DNA of 64,000 bases, taken from Azonexus sp. GTDB taxonomy: Bacteria; Pseudomonadota; Gammaproteobacteria; Burkholderiales; Rhodocyclaceae. Shown one piece after another: positions 17,792-27,142 of this stretch (its first letter is position 1; each line of letters starts with the position of its first letter). Under the pieces are notes generated by a model, which was not told the origin of the DNA, searched no databases, and saw only the letters and a program-made list of their open reading frames with translations. Position numbers and translations under genes: made by a program. The stretch covers positions 1 to 64,000 of the forward strand of contig JAUYEI010000128.1 in NCBI GenBank assembly GCA_030691385.1, read 5' to 3'.

Positions 17792-18487
17792 TTACAGGCT
17801 GGCGCAGACTGTGTATTGCTGGCCCTCGACAATGTTGGCAGTCAATGTTGCTGCAGCGCCGCGCGCGGAACCCATTGGGACAGCCTGAACCGACCCACCT
17901 GCCGTATTGCCATCATCCATTGTCGTGTCGATTTGTCGAACATAGCGGCCAAGAATGCCTTCGGAGCAGACAAAGACAGCGCCGCGCATGCCGGCAATGA
18001 AGGGGGCTGCTACGCCTGCACCGCTGATGCCGCTTTCAATGCCAATAAAGCCGCCATCAGCGTTGCGAGGGCGGTAGTTTTGGTCGCCGGTGTTGATCGC
18101 TCCTGTCGCCAGATTGGCCAGGCGGACATGCTGCCAGAAGACAAAAGTCTCGTCGGTGACGGCAGCGGCATTCCAGTTGCCGTCGATGCGGCCATTGTTA
18201 CTGACGCACTGGCCAGCGGTATTGGCCGGGGCGCATGCCGTTGCATTAGCTGCTGCACCAAAGGCATCGGTCAGCTGCAACTGGGTCTGGTCTCCAGGAA
18301 AGCTCTTGAAACGATCCTGGTAGCCGTATACCAAGGCCGAAGTGGTCCTGAAGTCATTCACCATGTTTTTGACTTTGGCGCTGTTGATCAACTCCTGCCC
18401 CTTCAGAACGCCCCCCAGCAATAGGCCGATAATGACCAGGACAATGGCGATTTCGACAAGGGTGAAGCCTTTTTGATGGTGTTTCAT
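17792..18487 (-). CDS. type IV pilin/pseudopilin, prepilin-type N-terminal cleavage site
   Basis: MKHHQKGFTLVEIAIVLVIIGLLLGGVLKGQELINSAKVKNMVND. Confidence 0.9.
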   Translation of the reverse strand: MKHHQKGFTLVEIAIVLVIIGLLLGGVLKGQELINSAKVKNMVNDFRTTSALVYGYQDRFKSFPGDQTQLQLTDAFGAAANATACAPANTAGQCVSNNGRIDGNWNAAAVTDETFVFWQHVRLANLATGAINTGDQNYRPRNADGGFIGIESGISGAGVAAPFIAGMRGAVFVCSEGILGRYVRQIDTTMDDGNTAGGSVQAVPMGSARGAAATLTANIVEGQQYTVCASL

Positions 18488-18615
18488 GGCATGCTCCGGT
18501 TGAGTTTTGAGTATTCCTCCGCAAATTTCGTGCCTATGCATTTAGGCGTAGATTTGGCAATTGTTGGCGAAGAGTTGGGTGGTGCGTGTCGAAATATGGA
18601 CAGAGTGTCTGAAAT

Positions 18616-20298
18616 ATGAACACCGGGATAGTTGGCAAAATTGCCAGCCGCCTGGCTGGCTGGCCGCATTTCCTGTTGGCCGCCCATTTGCTGATGCTGC
18701 ACACGCTGGCATTTGGTGGCTGGAAAATCCCAGCCGTTCGCCTGCTATGGGTGGTTGCTCTCGGACTTTTCCTGATCTGGCAACCCTTTGTTGCCGGCGA
18801 GCGCCGAATCGAGTTGCGGCAAGGCGTTGTGCTGCTCGGCGTGGTTCTGGTGTCGACGTTGTTGCTTGGGCCATGGCTGCTCTTGATCTGGTGTGGCGCG
18901 CTGGCCGCGGCTATCGGCGGGCGGGTGCTGGGGACCGAAAGGCCTACCGAGCGTTCGGGTTATCTCCTGGCTTTTGGCTACCTGGTGAGCATTACCGTTC
19001 TGGGCGTGGTCCCGGAAATCTCCCCGGCTGTCGCCATCGACCCGCTGTTGCGCGGGCTGCTTGCCCGCTTCATGCCGCTGGTTCTGCCATTCCTGCTGAT
19101 TTTTCCGGCGCGGGCGCCTGAGCGAAAATCCGGCGAGGCCTTCGATCTGTTCTATGGGGTCATGGTTTTCCTCGTCCTTGCCGTTTTCGTGCTCGGTACA
19201 CTGGCCTACATGCTGGTCGGCGGGGGGGGCTATGTCGAGGCCCTGTTCAAGACTTCGCTGGCGGTTGCCGGCGCCTTGCTCGTGGTCGCCTGGGCGTGGA
19301 ATCCGCGCGGTGGCTTTTCCGGTATCGGCTCGGCGATTTCACGTTACATGTTGTCGCTGGGCATGCCTCTCGAGCAGTGGCTGGTGCAGCTTTCGGAGGA
19401 AAGTGAGCGGCATACCGATCCGGCGCGGTTTCTCGACGCGGTCATGCAGCGTTTGCGTGGCATTCCCTGGGTTGTCGGCGTCTCGTGGCGTACGGGAGAG
19501 CGAGCGGGGCAATCCGGTGAACAGACCATCTCCGCACATACCTACCAGGCGAACGAACTTGAGCTCTCGGTCCATTTTCATCATTCACCCTCGCCGGCCA
19601 TGCGCTGGCATGTCGAGTGGCTGCTGCGACTGGCTGTCGAGTTTTATCTGGTCAAACTACAGACGTATCAGTTACAGCGCATGGGTTATGTTCAGGCCAT
19701 CTATGAAACCGGTGCGCGGGTGACGCACGACGTGAAGAATCTGCTCCAGTCCTTGCAAACCCTTTGCTATGCCGCGAATCAGCCGGGTGATCCAGCCGAG
19801 GTGGCGGCCTTGCTGGGCCGACAGTTGCCGCAAATCGCCGATCGCCTGAAAGCGACGCTGGATAAATTGCAGTCGCCACAAATCGAGAGTCTGGAACAGG
19901 TTGAGGCCTGTTCGTGGTGGCGCCAGTTCAAGGAGCGCAATAGCCATTTGCCGGTTGATTGGCAGGGCGAGGCCAGCCCTGGTCAACTCTTGCCGGGACC
20001 CCTATTCGACAGCGTGGCCGAGAATCTGTTGCAGAACGCGCTGGCCAAACGCTTGCGCCAACCGGGCCTGGGTATTAGCGTACTTTTTGCCGAGGGCAGA
20101 CTGACAGTCGCCGATGACGGCCTGGCCATCGCAGCCCCCTTGGCCGGTGCCTTGCTCAAGGAGCCGGTCAACTCCGAAGACGGTTTGGGAATCGGTTTGT
20201 ATCACGCCGCACGGCAGGCCGACGGGGTGGGCTATTCGCTGGTCCTGGCTGAAAATCGGCCGGGATGCGTTGCATTTACGCTGTCGGTTTGCCACTAG
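18616..20298 (+). CDS. membrane-bound sensor histidine kinase
   Basis: ~6 N-terminal hydrophobic segments, GARVTHDVKNLLQSLQTLC H-box, SVAENLLQNALAKR N-box, DGLGIGLYHAARQADG G-box. Confidence 0.85.
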   Translation: MNTGIVGKIASRLAGWPHFLLAAHLLMLHTLAFGGWKIPAVRLLWVVALGLFLIWQPFVAGERRIELRQGVVLLGVVLVSTLLLGPWLLLIWCGALAAAIGGRVLGTERPTERSGYLLAFGYLVSITVLGVVPEISPAVAIDPLLRGLLARFMPLVLPFLLIFPARAPERKSGEAFDLFYGVMVFLVLAVFVLGTLAYMLVGGGGYVEALFKTSLAVAGALLVVAWAWNPRGGFSGIGSAISRYMLSLGMPLEQWLVQLSEESERHTDPARFLDAVMQRLRGIPWVVGVSWRTGERAGQSGEQTISAHTYQANELELSVHFHHSPSPAMRWHVEWLLRLAVEFYLVKLQTYQLQRMGYVQAIYETGARVTHDVKNLLQSLQTLCYAANQPGDPAEVAALLGRQLPQIADRLKATLDKLQSPQIESLEQVEACSWWRQFKERNSHLPVDWQGEASPGQLLPGPLFDSVAENLLQNALAKRLRQPGLGISVLFAEGRLTVADDGLAIAAPLAGALLKEPVNSEDGLGIGLYHAARQADGVGYSLVLAENRPGCVAFTLSVCH

Positions 20299-21598
20299 GC
20301 TGCGGTTCTCGCAAGCCATTCAATCGATAAACGAGCGTATTGCCCTTGCCTTTTAGGTGGAGCGCCTGTGGTTCATCGAATGAAAAGTGCTGCGCCAGCC
20401 GCAGGTAGGTGGTTGCATCGACATGGATCATTCCGGGGGTGCCTTCGCTGGTGATCCGGCTGGCGATATTGACAGTGTCGCCCCACAGGTCGTAGATGAA
20501 TTTCTTCTTGCCGACGACACCGGCGACGACCGGCCCGGTACCGATGCCGATACGAACGTCAAGATGCATGTCGTTGACCGTGAAGTCGCGATGCAGCAGG
20601 TCGCGCATGGCGATGGCCAGTTCGGCGATGGACCGGGTGTAGTTGGTCTGCTCGTTGTTCAGGCCGCCGGCAACCATGTAGGCGTCGCCAATGGTCTTGA
20701 TTTTCTCCATGCCATATTGCTCGGCCAATTCGTCGAAAGACGAAAATATCCGGTTGAGCATGGAAAAGACCTGCTGTGGTGTCAGCCCTTCGGCGATACG
20801 TGTGAAATTGACGATATCGACGAACATGATCGTAACGTCGGCAAAGCCATCGGCGATGGCCTGGTTGTCATGCTTCAGGCGTTCGGCAATGGGGCCGGGC
20901 AGGATGTTCAGGAGCAGGCGTTCGGAGCGACCCTGTTCGTCCTGCAACAGGCGGTGGGTCTCTTCGAGGCTGGCTTGTGTCTTGGCCTTTTCCTGGACGG
21001 CGTAGCGCAGCAGCAGATAAACGATGCTGGAAATGGCAGCGAAATTGAGCGCGAAGAAAAAGACGCTGGTCCGGATCGAAATATTCGGGGCACTGCTGAC
21101 CAGGCTGTCGGCCAGGAAGTAGTCGAAGAAGCCGGATAGCGCCGTCAGGAAAATATAGGCAAAGAACCACGCCAGCGATTCACGAGCCCCGAAGAACAGC
21201 ACGGCGCCGATTGGGGCGAGCAATCCCCACAGGCTGGTGCCGCTGGCCGTGATGAAGTTGCCGATGCTCCACTGCACGGCGAACGGTGCAAACAGGAAGA
21301 GGGCTAGCTGCGAATAGCGAAAGAGGTCGAAATTGCCACTGCGAAAGTAGTAGAGCAGGTTGCCAACGAGCAGCAACTGGAAAACGAAGGGCGCATTGGC
21401 CGAAAACTGCGGTCCCATCTGGCCATAAAGAAAAAGCCAGAGCATTGAGCCGGCACAAACCAGGCCCGTGGCGAATACCAGCAGCGACTTTTTCAGGCGC
21501 GTTTCGGCATCGTCTTCCGGAAGAACTCCACCGGTACGCAGGGCGACAAGGAATGGCTGCTGGCTCACGGGACTCGCTGATAACGACGGGGTTGGCAA
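20276..21598 (-). CDS. membrane adenylate/guanylate cyclase (class III)
   Basis: FADVTIMFVDIVNFTRIAEGLTPQQVFSMLNRIFSSFDELAEQYGMEKIKTIGDAYMVAGGL. Confidence 0.93.
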   Translation of the reverse strand: MPTPSLSASPVSQQPFLVALRTGGVLPEDDAETRLKKSLLVFATGLVCAGSMLWLFLYGQMGPQFSANAPFVFQLLLVGNLLYYFRSGNFDLFRYSQLALFLFAPFAVQWSIGNFITASGTSLWGLLAPIGAVLFFGARESLAWFFAYIFLTALSGFFDYFLADSLVSSAPNISIRTSVFFFALNFAAISSIVYLLLRYAVQEKAKTQASLEETHRLLQDEQGRSERLLLNILPGPIAERLKHDNQAIADGFADVTIMFVDIVNFTRIAEGLTPQQVFSMLNRIFSSFDELAEQYGMEKIKTIGDAYMVAGGLNNEQTNYTRSIAELAIAMRDLLHRDFTVNDMHLDVRIGIGTGPVVAGVVGKKKFIYDLWGDTVNIASRITSEGTPGMIHVDATTYLRLAQHFSFDEPQALHLKGKGNTLVYRLNGLREPQPSGKPTA

Positions 21599-21663
21599 TT
21601 CGGCTCAGTTTGGCAGTCGGCTGACTGCCGGTCAATATGCCAAAGGGTTGACTGGGGGCTTGC

Positions 21664-22419
21664 CTAGGGGAGTTTGCCGACGGCAACCAGGCGCGATTTG
21701 AGCACGGTGGGGATGATCCAGGTGAGCAGATCGTCGAAATTTTCGGTGGGCGTGTGGGCGATGAAGGTCAGATCAGCATCGGCATTTTCGGCTTCGTCGC
21801 CAATTGCGCCGGGTAACTGGGCGCCGTTTGGCTGGTAGGCGCCGACGCCTCGGCTGCCGTGGCTGACGATGACGGCTGGGACATCAGACGCAATGACCAG
21901 TCCGTTGTCCATGACGTTGGCAGTGCCCGCGTTGTCGGCTGGCACGGCGGTAGCGCTTCCCGTCGAGAGGGTGAAGCTGGCCTGGGCATCGGCCGCCAGG
22001 GCCGCGGTGAATTTGGCGCTGACAAAATAGGTAAAGCGATTTCCCCACGGGTCGGTCTCGGATAAGCCCAGCGTCACCCAGGGGACGACACCAAAACGCA
22101 AGTCGTCTGCACACGGCGGTGTGCGTGTCCTTCCTGCTGCAGGATCGGTGTTGGGCAGGTTGGCGGGGGCCGGGCAGGGCAGGCGTCCGTTCGTCATGGC
22201 GTAGCCGATCAGGGCTTCCCGAATGGTTTCCAGCTGCTGCCGGGCTTCCTTGCTCTGGATTTGCTCGCGCTGGCCCGACAGGCCGAACATGAGACCGCCG
22301 GCCAGCAGGGCGACAATGACCAGTACGATGGTCAGTTCGACAAGGGAAAAGCCTCCGTGCTGCGCCGGTGTGCTCAGGGAGTGGCGGAAGGTGACAGGCT
22401 TAGTAGGCAAGGTGGTCAT
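21664..22419 (-). CDS. prepilin-type cleavage/methylation protein (minor pilin)
   Basis: HGGFSLVELTIVLVIVALLAGGLMFGLSGQREQIQSKEARQQLETIREALIGYAMTNGRLPCPAP; start at 22419 overlaps the upstream gene. Confidence 0.88.
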   Translation of the reverse strand: MTTLPTKPVTFRHSLSTPAQHGGFSLVELTIVLVIVALLAGGLMFGLSGQREQIQSKEARQQLETIREALIGYAMTNGRLPCPAPANLPNTDPAAGRTRTPPCADDLRFGVVPWVTLGLSETDPWGNRFTYFVSAKFTAALAADAQASFTLSTGSATAVPADNAGTANVMDNGLVIASDVPAVIVSHGSRGVGAYQPNGAQLPGAIGDEAENADADLTFIAHTPTENFDDLLTWIIPTVLKSRLVAVGKLP

Positions 22420-24676
22420 TAAACGAGGGGCTAACGGTTTCGGCAACGAAACGGGGTGTTGGCGCCAGAGCGTCGCCATTGCGTGACAGATCGCCATTGC
22501 CTTTTTCCAGATAGTTGCGAACATCGTTGCTTGGCCGAGGCTGCGAGGATAAAGCGCGACCGGCGCCGATGACAACTGCACGGTAGTTGCCGACGCCATT
22601 GACGGTCAGCGTGCCGCTTAGTGGCCGGACTTGTGCGCTGATCTGGTAGAAAAACAGGGTTTTCCAGTTGCCTTGCGTCCACCAGTTGCCTTGGCTGCTG
22701 GTCGGCGTCAGAAAGGCGCATTCGGCGCTGGACCAGCGGGTCGGGATGGCGGCCTGGGCGAAACCTGTCCGCAAGCTGTCATCGAGCGCATCGGCAGCAG
22801 CGATCAAGGCGTTCAGGCGGTAACGCAGGTTGGCGATGGCGGCTGCAATCTCCTCGCTACTGGAAGTTGCATTCCCCAGTACCGCGATGGCGCCGCCGCT
22901 GCCAGCGAGGCTGTTCAGCAATTGGCTGGCCGCTGCGTAGGCTGAACTGTCGCGGTTTTCCAGAGCGACCTGTCCGCCGACGATTCCCTTGCGTGCCTTG
23001 CCGGCGAGGTCGGGCGTCAGTTCGATGGCAATCGAAATCCAGGCCTGCAGAATATCGATCGTTTTGGCCAGTTCGCGCGCAGCGGTCACCTTGGCAGGGG
23101 CGGTGTTCTGTGCCGTGGCGAGTAAATTGATCGCAGCGGTGATCGATTCGAGTGCGATATTGTCTGCAGTGCTGCCAGGTGTTGCTGCTGTGCGACTGGC
23201 CAGCACGACAGGTTCGATGGCTTGGCTTGCTGTCAGCAAGGCTACTGTGTCCGCTCTGGCTTGTGCGACGGCTTCACTGGAAAGTTGCTTCCAGGCTGTA
23301 TTCAGGCTGCTGACTGCCGATGTGGCCCGCGCATGGGTGCTCGAAATTGCGCTTTCGATGGCGAGATCAGAGGACTGGCTATTCTCCAGCAGGCCATTTC
23401 TCAATGGGGTAACCGCATCCAGAACCGTTCGGACCTGCGTGCTGGTCGGCTGAGCGGGAAGCTGAGAAAGTTTGCTCTCGATGTTCTGGTTCAACGGAAT
23501 CAACTTGCCGACGAATAGGTCGAAGCCGCTGTCGGCGAGCGCCGTCCGGAATGCGTCGAGTGTGGCCTGGTTGGCCGTGATGGCGGTAGGAATGGTTTGC
23601 GACAGTGCGCTGTAGCTCTCCTTGCTGGCGGTGGCTGTATCGAAAATGCCTTCCAGTTCAGCCAGGCTTTGTCCAGCACGGAAGGCAGAATCGTACAGGG
23701 CGACGGCGGCCAGGAAAATGCGGTCGTAAAGTGCCATTGCCTTGGCTGCCTCGGCCTGCAGCGCCGACAAAGTACTGGTTGTCGGTGTCTGTGCCTGCGC
23801 CAGGGTTGTTTGCAGTTCGCGCAAGCTAAGGGTCGAGCCCTGCAGTGCCTTCTCCGGGTTGCCGGGCTGGGTGTCAGGGACCATGCCGAATAGTGATCCG
23901 ATGAAACCGGGGGCATTGGTAATGCGCGTTGTCGCATTTGCTGTATTGGTCAGCACTTGTTCGGCGATACGGGAAAACGGGGCTGGCCACGGGTAGGTGT
24001 TCGTGCTTCGGGAATGTTGCTCGAGGCAGGTGCGGAGTTCGTTGGCAATGCGCTGCTCGACTGCGGCCATCAATTCCTGGCGGGTGATGGCGATGACGAT
24101 GTCGTTGTCGTTGGAGGTGCTGAGTTCGTTCGTGCGGTCATGGTTGTAGAAATAGTCGTTGCCATCGGCATTGCGGGCATCCGGTACGCCGCGGGTGGCG
24201 ATGATGATGGCGGCAATGTCGTTGCTGTTGCTGCCGGCCGGAACATCAAGACGAAGCGTGGTTGGGGTTTCGCTGTTGAGGACGACGTTGGCGTTCTGGC
24301 CGCCGAAGGCCGGAGTCATGTGGTAGCGGAATTTTCCGCCTTGCGGGTCGGAGTTTTCGCTCAGGTCGAGTGTTTTCCACGGCAACCAACCGCTATAGCT
24401 GTCGCAGTCGTCACGAGATAACAGCGGAGAATTGCCATCGCCGATCAGGTCGGGGCAGAGCAGTCGTCCAGGCCGCGTGGCGTCGTTCACGGCGTGGGCG
24501 ATGACCGCTTCCTTGGCGCGGGCCAGGCGCTGCATGACGGTGTCGCGTTCCTGGTTCTGGGTGCCGTCGAGATTGCTGCTGCGATAGAAGGCATAGCCTC
24601 CGGCCAGCAGGAGCATGACGAGTAGGGCGATCAGAGCAACGCCCCTCTGCGCGGAGGGTGGGGCGCGGCGTTTCAT
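22400..24676 (-). CDS. large pilus-associated protein with prepilin-like N-terminus (758 aa)
   Basis: MKRRAPPSAQRGVALIALLVMLLLAGGYAFYRSSNLDGTQNQERDTVMQRLARAKEAVIAHAVN; long Ala-rich predicted helical central region; last genes of the msh-like operon. Confidence 0.7.
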   Translation of the reverse strand: MKRRAPPSAQRGVALIALLVMLLLAGGYAFYRSSNLDGTQNQERDTVMQRLARAKEAVIAHAVNDATRPGRLLCPDLIGDGNSPLLSRDDCDSYSGWLPWKTLDLSENSDPQGGKFRYHMTPAFGGQNANVVLNSETPTTLRLDVPAGSNSNDIAAIIIATRGVPDARNADGNDYFYNHDRTNELSTSNDNDIVIAITRQELMAAVEQRIANELRTCLEQHSRSTNTYPWPAPFSRIAEQVLTNTANATTRITNAPGFIGSLFGMVPDTQPGNPEKALQGSTLSLRELQTTLAQAQTPTTSTLSALQAEAAKAMALYDRIFLAAVALYDSAFRAGQSLAELEGIFDTATASKESYSALSQTIPTAITANQATLDAFRTALADSGFDLFVGKLIPLNQNIESKLSQLPAQPTSTQVRTVLDAVTPLRNGLLENSQSSDLAIESAISSTHARATSAVSSLNTAWKQLSSEAVAQARADTVALLTASQAIEPVVLASRTAATPGSTADNIALESITAAINLLATAQNTAPAKVTAARELAKTIDILQAWISIAIELTPDLAGKARKGIVGGQVALENRDSSAYAAASQLLNSLAGSGGAIAVLGNATSSSEEIAAAIANLRYRLNALIAAADALDDSLRTGFAQAAIPTRWSSAECAFLTPTSSQGNWWTQGNWKTLFFYQISAQVRPLSGTLTVNGVGNYRAVVIGAGRALSSQPRPSNDVRNYLEKGNGDLSRNGDALAPTPRFVAETVSPSFNDHLAY

Positions 24677-25038
24677 TTCGTGCCGCGCTTTATGTCGATG
24701 CGGCCGCTGCCGATCACGCTTTCGCGCTCGCCGGTGGCCGGATTGAAGGTGTCGCCGACCGGCACGCGGGGCGGCGGTGCCGTGCCGTCCCAGTTGGCTT
24801 CGCCGTTGATCCAGCGGATGCTGCGGCCATCGCTGCTGCGGACTTCGCCGTTGATGGTCTGGCTGGCTTCGCTGTTGCCGACATTGGGCTGGAAGCCGGG
24901 GTTGTGCTGGCGCTGGAGGTCGAGCCTGGCTCTTTGCTGCGGGTCGAGGAAGAGGCGGCCGAGCGGTGCTTCTTCGCCCAGGCCGGGGGCGTTGGCCGAG
25001 CACAGCAGCAGGAGGGTGAGCAGGCGGATCCGGTTCAT
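24673..25038 (-). CDS. mshK: MshK-like periplasmic protein
   Basis: Signal peptide and DPTRPP-like short sequence NGEVRSSDGRSIRWINGEANW; position in msh-like operon. Confidence 0.5.
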   Translation of the reverse strand: MNRIRLLTLLLLCSANAPGLGEEAPLGRLFLDPQQRARLDLQRQHNPGFQPNVGNSEASQTINGEVRSSDGRSIRWINGEANWDGTAPPPRVPVGDTFNPATGERESVIGSGRIDIKRGTK

Positions 25039-25637
25039 TTTTTGTCACTCGCCGGACGAATGGTCAGCCACTGCATTTCGCAATCGGCTCCGAACTGGGC
25101 CATGGCGGCGCGGCCATCGGCCTGGCGCGGCAAAGGCGAGAGCTTGCAGGCGCGTACGATGACCAGGGCCTTGGCATTTTTCTCGATGCGGGCGAGGAAG
25201 TTGATCAAGTCCTCTTCGTGCAGCAGGCGGAGCTGCAGGCGCAGCGGGCTGCTGAACCAGGCGTAGCTGGCGTCGTCTGCCTTGTCCAGGCTGGTCTGGG
25301 CGCCGAACTCGTAGCTCATGCCCGGGATGCGCAGTTCGCGCTGCGTTTCGCGGAGCATTTCCATCCAGTCGAGGCGTTTTTCGTCGCCGCTGATGCCGGA
25401 ATTTTGCAGTTGCTGCAGGCGTTGTGTGCGCTCGCGGATTTCCTGTTCTTCGGTGCGGACCTGGCGCAGACGTTGTTCGATCTGGTTTTTGGCCGTCATT
25501 GCTGCGTTGCGTTCGTGCTCGGCCTTGCCGGCGTCGAACTGGCTGCCCCAGACGAGCAGGCTGGCGACGGCAATCATGGCCAGCGCGGCGAGCAGGGGGA
25601 GCCAGAGTTTCGGGAGATCGCGGCTGGTCAGTTTCAT
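25035..25637 (-). CDS. mshJ: PilO/MshJ-like pilus biogenesis protein
   Basis: N-terminal TM then coiled coil, LRLLHEEDLINFLARIEKNAKALVIVRACKLSPL. Confidence 0.7.
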   Translation of the reverse strand: MKLTSRDLPKLWLPLLAALAMIAVASLLVWGSQFDAGKAEHERNAAMTAKNQIEQRLRQVRTEEQEIRERTQRLQQLQNSGISGDEKRLDWMEMLRETQRELRIPGMSYEFGAQTSLDKADDASYAWFSSPLRLQLRLLHEEDLINFLARIEKNAKALVIVRACKLSPLPRQADGRAAMAQFGADCEMQWLTIRPASDKK

Positions 25638-27142
25638 GGCGCGACGTTCCGGACGATTTCGACGGCAAACTGCCGGGGCTGGGTTTCTTCATCCAGCCCG
25701 TCGCCGCCGCGCAGGGCTCGCCCTGATTCGATGTCGAAGGGGCGTTGCAGGACGTTGATGGTGTTGGCGGGGTCGGCGCGCAGCGCGTCGACAAATTGAT
25801 CGAAGACGGCCAGGGTTTGCCGGGTCGTCGCCCGCTCAAGATGGATGGAGCCGCGGACGGTGGTGATTTCCGGCTCGCGGCCAGGCACTCCCACGGTCAA
25901 CCGGAAATTTTGCCCAAATTTCCAATCGATGCCTTCGAGAACGATGGCCGGCATGCGGTCGAGAACGTGGCTGATCATGCGATAGCTCGGTGTCGGCTGG
26001 CGTTGCTGGGCGAGCAGCTCGCCGTAGCGGCCGGTCACGCGGCGCAGTGTGTTGTTGTCCATGCCGAGCTGCGGAAAGGTCGCCGAGATTTCCTGGTAGC
26101 GCCGGCTGAAATCGGCTTCGCTGGCCGCCAGCGCCCGGGCCTCGGCGCGCAGGTCACTGGCCTTGTAGGTTTCCTTGGCGGCGAACAGGACGCCGCCGAG
26201 CAGGGCGATCAGTCCGGCCGCGAAGAGGCCGTGGCGGATTTGCGCCAGGCGGAAATGGTGGCGATGTGTTTCGTCGGCAAACTGCTGGGCGGGCGGCGCC
26301 GTTGCCAGCAGGTGCAGGAAGAGCTGGTCGCTGCGGTTGTCGGCGGGCAGTGTGTGCAACTTGAGCTTGTGCGCGGCGACATGGCTGTCGATCAGCGTGA
26401 AGTTCAGCTTGCTGTGTTCCGGGCAGGCCTTTTCGATGGACGGAATGGTCAGCGGATGGGCGACGATGAAAGCGGGCAGGCCTTCGTCGCGCCCGATCAG
26501 GCGCTGACCGATCAGGTATTGGTGCAGTTTGCCCGCTTCGGCGGCAAAGGCGCTGGCGATGCCGGCGATGCTGCTGTCGGTGAGCGGCGCCATACGCGAG
26601 AAATGGGCGTGGCCGTCAACCAGGTAGGTTTCGCGGATCGAGTGATCCTGCAGGGTGAGCAGCAGGCAGCGGCCGCTGTCCTGTCCCAGCTTTTTGAGCA
26701 ACTGGCCGCCCAGTTGGGCCACCGTGTAAATGCCGGCCAGCGGCACCTCGGCATCGCCGATCCGGCGCAGCCATGGCTCGAAATGGGCCGGGTTGGTCAG
26801 GGCGGAGAGCAGCAGCTTTTCGTTCTTGCGCTGGCTTTTTTCGTAGCCCAGAGACACCGCCGCGGCCAGTGGTGTGCCGAGAAAATGCTGGCCGATCTTG
26901 CGGGTAATCAGTGTTTGCCGGTCGCCGCCCTGCAGGAAAGGGATGGTTTCCAGGGCATGGCCTTCCTCGGCGACATTGGCCAGCAGCGAGAACTGGCTGC
27001 TGCTGTGCTCCCTGAGATATTCGGCGAATTGCTGCAGGCCGCCCTCGTCGTTGTCGAACACCCCCTCGGCGCGCAGCTTGCCCTGCTGCCAGGCATGGGC
27101 CGACAGGCGATGCGTGTTGAGATAGAGGAGGCGGCTGCTCAC
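25634..27142 (-). CDS. mshI: PilM/PilN-like (MshI) pilus biogenesis protein
   Basis: Actin-like domain LYLNTHRLSAHAWQQGKL... with C-terminal TM and PilN-like region; operon context. Confidence 0.65.
   Translation of the reverse strand: MSSRLLYLNTHRLSAHAWQQGKLRAEGVFDNDEGGLQQFAEYLREHSSSQFSLLANVAEEGHALETIPFLQGGDRQTLITRKIGQHFLGTPLAAAVSLGYEKSQRKNEKLLLSALTNPAHFEPWLRRIGDAEVPLAGIYTVAQLGGQLLKKLGQDSGRCLLLTLQDHSIRETYLVDGHAHFSRMAPLTDSSIAGIASAFAAEAGKLHQYLIGQRLIGRDEGLPAFIVAHPLTIPSIEKACPEHSKLNFTLIDSHVAAHKLKLHTLPADNRSDQLFLHLLATAPPAQQFADETHRHHFRLAQIRHGLFAAGLIALLGGVLFAAKETYKASDLRAEARALAASEADFSRRYQEISATFPQLGMDNNTLRRVTGRYGELLAQQRQPTPSYRMISHVLDRMPAIVLEGIDWKFGQNFRLTVGVPGREPEITTVRGSIHLERATTRQTLAVFDQFVDALRADPANTINVLQRPFDIESGRALRGGDGLDEETQPRQFAVEIVRNVAP
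25887..25927 (+). repeat. dispersed ~40-bp repeat within the mshI-like CDS
   Basis: actcccacggtcaaccggaaattttgcccaaatttccaatc; read as DWKFGQNFRLTVGV on the gene strand. Confidence 0.85.
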
